Part shown: in pieces, positions 47,468-52,748 of the stretch | Layout: each line of letters begins with the position of its first letter | Numbering within the stretch: the first letter of the stretch is position 1 | Origin: Betaproteobacteria bacterium | GTDB lineage: Bacteria; Pseudomonadota; Gammaproteobacteria; Burkholderiales; SG8-39 | Assembly: GCA_005881575.1 (NCBI GenBank) | Contig: VBCA01000012.1 | Coordinates: 1 to 52,748, forward strand | Length of the DNA: 52,748 nucleotides | Direction: 5' to 3' | Notes under the pieces: generated by a model | What the model saw: only the letters and a program-made list of their open reading frames with translations | The model's database searches: none | Told to the model about the DNA's origin: nothing | Made by a program: the position numbers and the translations under genes

Positions 47468-48460
47468 ATGGGGAAATTCAAGGCCTACCGCATCCGCGAA
47501 ATCGAGAAAAAGGCCGTTGCGGGCTTCGAGGAGCTCTCCCTCGAGGAACTCGACAGGGGCGAAGTGGTGATACGCGTGGCGTACTCGAGCGTCAACTACA
47601 AGGACGCGCTCGCCGCGACCGGAGCCGGCAAGATCATCCGCCGCTTCCCCTGCATCGGCGGAATCGACCTGTCGGGGACGGTGACGGAGTCGGCCGACAC
47701 CCGCTTCGCGCGCGGCGACGCGGTGATCTGCACGAGCTACGACTTGGGCGTCGCGCACGACGGCGGCTACTCCGAGTACGCCCGGGTTCCGGCGGACTGG
47801 GTCGTCCCCATGCCCAAGGGAATGAACTTCTTCGAGGCGATGGCGCTCGGAACGGCCGGGTACACCGCTGCGCTCGCGATCGTGCGCATGCAGGCGAACG
47901 GCCTCGCGCCCGCGAATGGTCCGGTGATCGTGAGCGGCGCGACCGGCGGCGTGGGCTCGATCGCGATCGACGTGCTCTCGCGCCTGGGCTATCGGGTGGT
48001 GGCGCTGACCGGCAAGGAGAACGAAGCCGGCTATCTCGAGGGGCTCGGCGCGAAAGAAGTGATGTCCAGAAAGGACCTCGATCTTTCGAAAATCAAGCCG
48101 CTCGACAAGGCGAGCTGGGCCGGAGCCGTCGACAACCTCGGGGGAGAAGTGCTCGCCTGGATGGCGAGCACGATGATGCCGGGCGGAACCATCGCCTCGA
48201 TCGGCCTTGCGGCGAGCATGAATCTGAATACCTCGGTAGCGCCCTTCATCCTGCGGGGGGTGAGCCTGCTGGGGATCGACTCCGGAGCCACGCCCATGCC
48301 CCTGCGCCGGGAGGTGTGGCGGAGGCTCGCCGGGGACATGCGGCCGGCGCACCTCGAGGAGATGACGCGAACCATCCCGTTCGAGGACCTGCCTCAGGCG
48401 TTCGACGGCCTGCTGAAAGGCGCCGCCAGGGGACGCATCGTCGTCGACCTGGCGGCCTGA
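47468..48460 (+). CDS. acuI: Acrylyl-CoA reductase AcuI / YhdH-family oxidoreductase
   Basis: A 330-residue zinc-free medium-chain dehydrogenase/reductase of the YhdH/AcuI group, which reduces acrylyl-CoA to propionyl-CoA with NADPH. Motifs are VAYSSVNYKDALAATG (38-53), the GIDLSGTV segment, GTAGYTAALAI and the NADPH-binding VSGATGGVGSIAIDVL. Length matches the family (about 325-330). It heads a plus-strand operon with a response-regulator gene and prpE, which supports a propionate or acrylate role. A quinone reductase activity on other enones cannot be excluded. Confidence 0.85.
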   Translation: MGKFKAYRIREIEKKAVAGFEELSLEELDRGEVVIRVAYSSVNYKDALAATGAGKIIRRFPCIGGIDLSGTVTESADTRFARGDAVICTSYDLGVAHDGGYSEYARVPADWVVPMPKGMNFFEAMALGTAGYTAALAIVRMQANGLAPANGPVIVSGATGGVGSIAIDVLSRLGYRVVALTGKENEAGYLEGLGAKEVMSRKDLDLSKIKPLDKASWAGAVDNLGGEVLAWMASTMMPGGTIASIGLAASMNLNTSVAPFILRGVSLLGIDSGATPMPLRREVWRRLAGDMRPAHLEEMTRTIPFEDLPQAFDGLLKGAARGRIVVDLAA

Positions 48461-48461
48461 G

Positions 48462-49619
48462 ATGAGCTCGATTCCCGGCATCTCCACCCAGATCCCGAAG
48501 CAGCGGGTGCTGCTGGTGGACGATTCCAAGATCGTCCGCACCACGCTCGCGCGCCTGATACGCAAGAGCTTCGAGGTCCGGGAGGAGGCGAACGGCGAGG
48601 CCGGCTGGCAGGCGATCGCGACCGATCCCTCGGTCGTGGTCGTGTTCTCCGACATCCAGATGCCGGTGCTGGACGGGTTCGCGCTGCTCGAGCGCATCCG
48701 CCAGTCCGAGGACCCGCGCATCCGCAGCATGCCCGTGATCGTGATCTCGGGCGACGAGGACGACGCCACCAAGAAGCGCGCGCGCGCGGCCGGAGCGAAC
48801 GACTTCATCACCAAGACCACCGACGGCACCGAGATCCTCTCGCGCATCGACAACCTGCTGCACCTGGTCGAGGCGAAGCAGCAGCTCGTCGTCAACAAGC
48901 AGGCGCTCGAACAGACCGCCACGCGCGACCCGGTCACGGGCGCCTTCACGCCGCATTACCTCGTCACCGAAGGCGGCAAGCATTACTCCCACGCGAGGCG
49001 GCACGGCGGGCCGCTCGCCGTCCTGACCTTCCGCATCGACAGCTACGGAGAAATCGCCGAGAAAGTCGGAAAAACGGTGGCCGACCAGCTGCTCGCGAAA
49101 GTCGCCAAGCTCGTGATGGGCACGCTGCGCGCGGAGGATTCGATGGGGCGCACCGCCGAGGCGACCTTCACAGTGCTTTTTCCCGGGACCTCCTCCCAGC
49201 AGGCGCTCGCTTTTGCGCGCCGCATGCACGAGCAGCTGGAGAAGGCGCAGGTCACCTACCGCGAGCAGGTGCTCAAGATCCGCACGAGCCTCGGTCTTGC
49301 GGCGCTCGAAGTCGACGCCGTCGCCTCGATCGAGGAGCTCATGAAGCTGGCGCTGCAGCGCCTGCAGGATGCGGCGAGCCGCAAGCTTCAGCGCGCAGCC
49401 GAGCCGGAGGAGGCGAGCCCGCTGAAACCCGTGAGCTTGCCGGATGACCTGGACCGGGCGGTGCAGGTCATCGAGCACGCCGATGCGCAGCGGCTGGGCG
49501 ACGCGGCGAGCGAGATGCTGCGGCGCATGCTGCCTTTCCTTCTGGCCGTGTGCCGGCGCCTCGGTGTCGAGCTTCCGCTGGACAAGATCACCCAGGCGCT
49601 CAGGAACCGGCCGAAGTAG
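48462..49619 (+). CDS. Response regulator with degenerate GGDEF domain
   Basis: A 385-residue protein. Residues 13-135 form a receiver domain with acidic Asp20 and Asp21, phosphoacceptor Asp64 (FSDIQMP) and Lys118 (ITK). Residues about 150-300 align with diguanylate cyclases (RDPVTGAFTPHYL to RTSLGLAALE), but the signature is AEATF at 232-236 instead of GGDEF. It should therefore neither bind Mg2+ properly nor make cyclic di-GMP. A C-terminal helical extension (about 305-385) is unassigned. It starts one base after acuI and lies 30 bases before prpE. No histidine kinase is present. Confidence 0.85.
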   Translation: MSSIPGISTQIPKQRVLLVDDSKIVRTTLARLIRKSFEVREEANGEAGWQAIATDPSVVVVFSDIQMPVLDGFALLERIRQSEDPRIRSMPVIVISGDEDDATKKRARAAGANDFITKTTDGTEILSRIDNLLHLVEAKQQLVVNKQALEQTATRDPVTGAFTPHYLVTEGGKHYSHARRHGGPLAVLTFRIDSYGEIAEKVGKTVADQLLAKVAKLVMGTLRAEDSMGRTAEATFTVLFPGTSSQQALAFARRMHEQLEKAQVTYREQVLKIRTSLGLAALEVDAVASIEELMKLALQRLQDAASRKLQRAAEPEEASPLKPVSLPDDLDRAVQVIEHADAQRLGDAASEMLRRMLPFLLAVCRRLGVELPLDKITQALRNRPK

Positions 49620-49649
49620 CGGCAGGGGCAAGAGAGGCCGGACCCTGAA

Positions 49650-51563
49650 ATGACGACCTACCGCGAATTCCACAGACGCTCGATCGAAGACAAAGAAGGC
49701 TTCTGGGCGGAGCAGGCGAAGCTCGTGCACTGGGAGAGGCCGCCCGGGAAAGTGCTCGACTACCGCCGGCCGCCCTTCGCCCGGTGGTTCGTCGGCGGGG
49801 AAACCAACCTGTGCTACAACGCGCTCGACCGGCACCTCGGTGCGCGCGGCGAGCAGAAGGCGCTCGTCTATATCTCCACGGAGACGGGCGAGGAGAGGAG
49901 CTTCAGCTACCGCGAGCTCCACCTCGAAGTTCAGCGCGCGGCGGCGATGCTGCAATCGCTGGGCGTCGGCAAAGGCGACCGGGTCGTCGTCTACATGCCC
50001 ATGATCCCGGAGGCGGTGTTCGTCATTCTCAGCTGCGCGAGGATAGGCGCGATCCATTCGGTCGTCTTCGGCGGGTTCGCCGCCGCGAGCCTCGCCGCGC
50101 GCATCGACGACGCGCGAGCGAAGCTCATGGTCACCGCCGACGGCGGCAGCCGCATGGGGAAGGTGGTGTTGTACAAGGCACTCGTCGACGAGGCGCTGGC
50201 CCTCGCGAAGCATCCGCCGTCGAAGATCGTGCTGTACAAGCGCGGTTTCGATCGGGCGGTGCGCATGACGCAGGGCCGGGACTTCGACTACGCCGAGCTG
50301 CGTACGAAGCATCTCGACGCGGCGCTCCCCTGCACCTGGCTCGAATCGAACGAGCCGTCCTACATCCTGTATACGTCCGGAACGACCGGCAGGCCCAAGG
50401 GCGTGCAGCGCGACGTCGGCGGATACGCCGTCGCGCTCGCGGCGTCGATGAAGCATATCTACTGCGGCGGCGCAGGGGAGACGATGTTCACCACCTCGGA
50501 CATCGGCTGGGTGGTGGGACATTCCTACATCATCTACGCTCCGTTGATCGCAGGCATGACGACGATCCTGTACGAGGGCGTCCCGGTGCGGCCCGACGCC
50601 GGGATCTGGTGGAAGATCGTGCAGGACCACAAGGTGAACGTGATGTTCTCCGCGCCCACCGCGATCCGCGTGCTGAAGAAGCACGATCCGGCCTTCCTGA
50701 GGAAATACGACCTCGGCTCGCTCAAGCACCTTTTCCTCGCGGGTGAGCCGCTCGATGGGCCGACGCACGCATGGATCGCGCAGGCGCTCGAGAAACCCGT
50801 GGTCGACCACTATTGGCAGACCGAGACGGGCTGGCCGATCCTGTCGTCGGTTCCCGGCGTGGAAAAGACGCCGATCAAGCTCGGCAGCCCGAGTTTTCCC
50901 GTCTACGGCTACGACCTGAAGCTGCTGCGCGAGCAGGACGCCGCGGAAGTCGGCTCGGACGAGAAAGCCGTGGTGGCGATCGCGCCGCCGCTGCCGCCGG
51001 GATGCATGACGACGGTGTGGGGCGACGACGAGCGCTTCGTGAAGACCTATTTCGGCACGTTCCGCAACAAACAGGTGTACTCGACTTTCGACTGGGGCAT
51101 CCGCGACGCGGACGGCTACTACTTCATCCTCGGCCGCACCGACGACGTGATCAACGTCGCCGGGCACCGCCTGGGCACCCGCGAGATCGAGGAAGCGGTC
51201 AACATGCACGCGAACATCGCCGAATGCGCCGTGGTGGGCGTGGCCGATTCCCTGAAGGGCCAGATGCCGCTCGCGTTTGCGGTGGCGAAGGATGCGACGC
51301 GGCTGAATTCGGCCGAGGGCCGCAAGGCGCTGGAGAGGGAGGTCATGGAGACCGTCGACAAGCAGCTGGGTGCCATCGGGCGCCCAAAGGCGATACACTT
51401 CGTCTCCCTGCTGCCCAAGACGCGCTCGGGAAAAACGCTGCGGCGCACGATCCAGGCTCTCGCGGAAGGGCGCGATCCCGGGGATCTCACCACGATCGAA
51501 GACCCGGCTGCGCTGGAGCAGATTCGAAACGCATTGAACAACCGACCGGAGCCGGCGAAGTGA
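49650..51563 (+). CDS. prpE: Propionyl-CoA synthetase
   Basis: A 637-residue AMP-forming acyl-CoA synthetase (EC 6.2.1.17). The ACS-type N-terminus (SIEDKEGFWAEQAKLVHW) is followed by the phosphate-binding loop YTSGTTGRPKGVQRD, then WQTETGWPI, STFDWGIRDADGYYFILGRTDDVINVAGHR and the catalytic Lys595 in PKTRSGKTLRR. The V-Q-R-D after the P-loop and the overall sequence favour PrpE over acetyl-CoA synthetase. With prpBCD elsewhere in the window it completes propionate activation and use. Its stop overlaps the next start codon. Confidence 0.92.
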   Translation: MTTYREFHRRSIEDKEGFWAEQAKLVHWERPPGKVLDYRRPPFARWFVGGETNLCYNALDRHLGARGEQKALVYISTETGEERSFSYRELHLEVQRAAAMLQSLGVGKGDRVVVYMPMIPEAVFVILSCARIGAIHSVVFGGFAAASLAARIDDARAKLMVTADGGSRMGKVVLYKALVDEALALAKHPPSKIVLYKRGFDRAVRMTQGRDFDYAELRTKHLDAALPCTWLESNEPSYILYTSGTTGRPKGVQRDVGGYAVALAASMKHIYCGGAGETMFTTSDIGWVVGHSYIIYAPLIAGMTTILYEGVPVRPDAGIWWKIVQDHKVNVMFSAPTAIRVLKKHDPAFLRKYDLGSLKHLFLAGEPLDGPTHAWIAQALEKPVVDHYWQTETGWPILSSVPGVEKTPIKLGSPSFPVYGYDLKLLREQDAAEVGSDEKAVVAIAPPLPPGCMTTVWGDDERFVKTYFGTFRNKQVYSTFDWGIRDADGYYFILGRTDDVINVAGHRLGTREIEEAVNMHANIAECAVVGVADSLKGQMPLAFAVAKDATRLNSAEGRKALEREVMETVDKQLGAIGRPKAIHFVSLLPKTRSGKTLRRTIQALAEGRDPGDLTTIEDPAALEQIRNALNNRPEPAK

Positions 51564-51958
51564 AGACCAAACCCTGCCTGACCCTGGAAGACTGCAAGAA
51601 GATCGGCGCCGCCTGCGAGGCGGAAGCGCGCAAGAACAAGTGGAACGTGGTCATCGCGATTCTGGACGACGGCGGCCACCTGCTGTGGCTTGAGCGCATG
51701 GACGGCGCCACGCCGGCGAACGCCGAGATCGCCGTCGGGAAGGGCCGCAGCGCCGCGGTGTCGCGGCGCACGACCAAGAACTGGGAAGACCGTATCGCGG
51801 CCGGCCGCACCGCCCTGCTCAACATGCCGGTGCTGCCGGTGCAGGGCGGAGTGCCGATCACGGTGAACGGCGAGTGCGTCGGCGCGGTCGGCGTCTCGGG
51901 CGTGCAGTCTCACGAGGACGAGCAGATCGCCAACGCGGGCATTGCGGCACTCGCTTAG
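51560..51958 (+). CDS. GlcG/HbpS-family protein, cytoplasmic form
   Basis: A 132-residue protein with the GlcG/HbpS (formerly DUF336) pattern: LTLEDCKKIGAACEAEARKN, VVIAILDDGGHLLWLERMDGA, and the C-terminal GGVPITVNGECVGAVGVSG. The family includes haem-binding HbpS and glycolate-operon GlcG; activity here is unknown. There is no signal peptide. The start is a GTG at 51560 whose last bases form the prpE stop (GTGA), which implies translational coupling to prpE. Confidence 0.88.
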   Translation: MKTKPCLTLEDCKKIGAACEAEARKNKWNVVIAILDDGGHLLWLERMDGATPANAEIAVGKGRSAAVSRRTTKNWEDRIAAGRTALLNMPVLPVQGGVPITVNGECVGAVGVSGVQSHEDEQIANAGIAALA

Positions 51959-52038
51959 GGAATGAAAGCCGGTCCGCGAATGTTCACCGCGGGCAGAACC
52001 GCGTCAAAACTGCAGTTCAACCAACGAGGAGAACCACC

Positions 52039-52560
52039 ATGTCGTTGAAATCCGTAGTTCAAGTCGCAGTACCCGCGGTGCTTGCGGCGTTCGCGCTCGC
52101 AGCCGCCGCGCAGCAGCCGAACCCGATGGACGTCGTGCCGGACAAGATGCCGAACGACATCCCCTACGGTGCGCCGATAGCGCTCGACCACGCCCAGGCT
52201 GCCATCAACGCGGCCCTAGCCGAATCCAGGAAGCGCGGCTGGAAACTGAATGTCGCCGTCGTGGATTCGGGCGGCAATCTCGTCGCTTTCGCCCGTCAGG
52301 ACGGCGCCCAGCTGGCGTCGATCGCCATTTCGGAGCACAAGGCACGCGCCGCGGCGACGTTTCGCCGTGAGACCAAGGCTATCGAGGCCGGCATCCAAGC
52401 CGGGAACAACTACCTCATCACGCTGGACGGTGTGATCGGTTCCCGCGGCGGAATTCCGCTTCTGGAGGGCGGTAAGCTGATCGGCGCCATCGGCTGCTCG
52501 GGCGGCACCGGCTCGCAGGACGAGGTCGTCTGCAAAGCGGGCGCCGCGACTGTCAAGTAG
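52039..52560 (+). CDS. GlcG/HbpS-family protein, exported form
   Basis: A 173-residue protein with a signal peptide (ending AAAAQQ, about residue 25) and the same fold as the preceding gene: ALDHAQAAINAALAESRKRGWKLNVAVVDSGGNLVAFARQDGA, then GGIPLLEGGKLIGAIGCSGGTGSQDEVVC. An AGGAGAA site lies 7 bases before the ATG. It follows its cytoplasmic paralogue by 80 bases and is followed by a terminator. Haem or small-molecule binding in the periplasm is possible but unproven. Confidence 0.87.
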   Translation: MSLKSVVQVAVPAVLAAFALAAAAQQPNPMDVVPDKMPNDIPYGAPIALDHAQAAINAALAESRKRGWKLNVAVVDSGGNLVAFARQDGAQLASIAISEHKARAAATFRRETKAIEAGIQAGNNYLITLDGVIGSRGGIPLLEGGKLIGAIGCSGGTGSQDEVVCKAGAATVK

Positions 52561-52581
52561 AGTTCTCCCTGTCGAAACGAA

Positions 52582-52608
52582 AAGGGGCCGCGAGGCCCCT
52601 TATTTTTT
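52582..52608. terminator. Rho-independent, bidirectional terminator
   Basis: An 8-bp stem, AAGGGGCC/GGCCCCTT (52582-52589 and 52594-52601), with a GCGA loop. It is followed on the plus strand by A then six T, and on the minus strand by TTTT. It ends the GlcG-family gene and also the convergent gene whose stop codon lies inside it. Confidence 0.9.
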
Positions 52609-52748
52609 ATTGGGGTCCGGCATACGCAGCAGCTTCATCGCGTTTCCGAAATAGATCTTCCGCTTGTCCGCCTCGGAGAGCTTGAGATCTTCGACCGAGC
52701 GTATTCCCTCCCGGATGAACATCGGCCCGCCCTCGGGATCGAAGGGAC
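52600..52748 (-). CDS. Amidohydrolase-family protein, C-terminal end only
   Basis: The reverse strand from the right edge encodes 48 residues and a TAA at 52602-52600. The text includes PFDPEGGPMFIRE, LKLSEADKRKIYFGNAMKLLRM and a short charged tail. The segment I-Y-F-G-N-A-x-K-L-L-R is the usual C-terminal helix of amidohydrolase 2 (TIM-barrel) enzymes, where the Asn-Ala precedes the end of the barrel. The rest of the gene, including metal ligands, is outside the window, so the reaction cannot be stated. Confidence 0.7.
   Translation of the reverse strand, partial: PFDPEGGPMFIREGIRSVEDLKLSEADKRKIYFGNAMKLLRMPDPNKK

Noticed and set aside
48246-51398. A 1050-codon minus-strand open frame opposite the response regulator and prpE
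   Set aside because: Antisense to genes with complete family motifs; the translation resembles no protein family.

Overview
The window is GC-rich, densely packed DNA from a betaproteobacterium, probably an uncultured Burkholderiales-like lineage. This rests on the gene order sdhCDAB-sdhE-gltA-odhA-odhB-lpd-zapE, on a methylcitrate-cycle operon next to mdh, and on several Bug-type (TctC family) periplasmic receptors. These are inferences from gene content; no rRNA or tRNA is present to confirm them.

Layout. Positions 1-4787 (minus strand) hold a tight run: 2-aminomuconate semialdehyde dehydrogenase and 3-hydroxyanthranilate dioxygenase (nbaE, nbaC), a poxvirus-type topoisomerase IB, a membrane protein, a DUF2007 protein, a secreted tyrosine phosphatase and a partial small membrane protein. 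Positions 4897-13441 (plus) hold an adenylate cyclase-FHA protein followed by a catabolic series: alpha/beta hydrolase, Bug receptor, mmsA, an extradiol-dioxygenase-like VOC protein, a lipoprotein solute-binding protein, a flavin reductase, an FAH-family hydrolase and a carboxymuconolactone-decarboxylase-like protein. Positions 13448-14985 (minus) carry three tandem paralogous lipoproteins. Positions 15090-18801 (plus) carry a GalD-like tautomerase, DUF2147, a Rieske oxygenase and a second Bug receptor. Positions 18894-23310 (minus) carry aconitase, a truncated Bug receptor and a TcuA-like tricarballylate dehydrogenase.

Positions 23508-26463 (plus) form a three-gene quinoprotein unit: a PQQ dehydrogenase with the lanthanide-type Asp-x-Asp motif, a cytochrome c and an XoxJ/MxaJ-like binding protein. 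Positions 26464-27988 look like an accessory patch with two unrecognised exported proteins.

Positions 27989-47425 are the respiratory core. From one intergenic region (35353-35491), mdh-prpB-prpC-unknown-prpD-TPR/OGT runs left and sdhCDAB-sdhE-gltA-odhA-odhB-[cassette]-lpd-zapE runs right. A small gene ending in an integron attC-like site sits between odhB and lpd. Positions 47468-52560 (plus) hold an AcuI-like reductase, a receiver protein with a degenerate GGDEF domain, prpE and two GlcG/HbpS-family proteins, closed by a terminator shared with a convergent amidohydrolase fragment.

Together the genes describe a TCA-cycle locus linked to propionate metabolism (MmsA and AcuI/PrpE supply propionyl-CoA, PrpBCD converts it to pyruvate and succinate, Mdh and Sdh take it on), surrounded by aromatic and tricarboxylate catabolic genes. 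The points most worth checking are the attC-like site inside the 2-oxoglutarate dehydrogenase operon, the unusual PQQ dehydrogenase unit, and the acnA-truncated receptor-tcuA arrangement.
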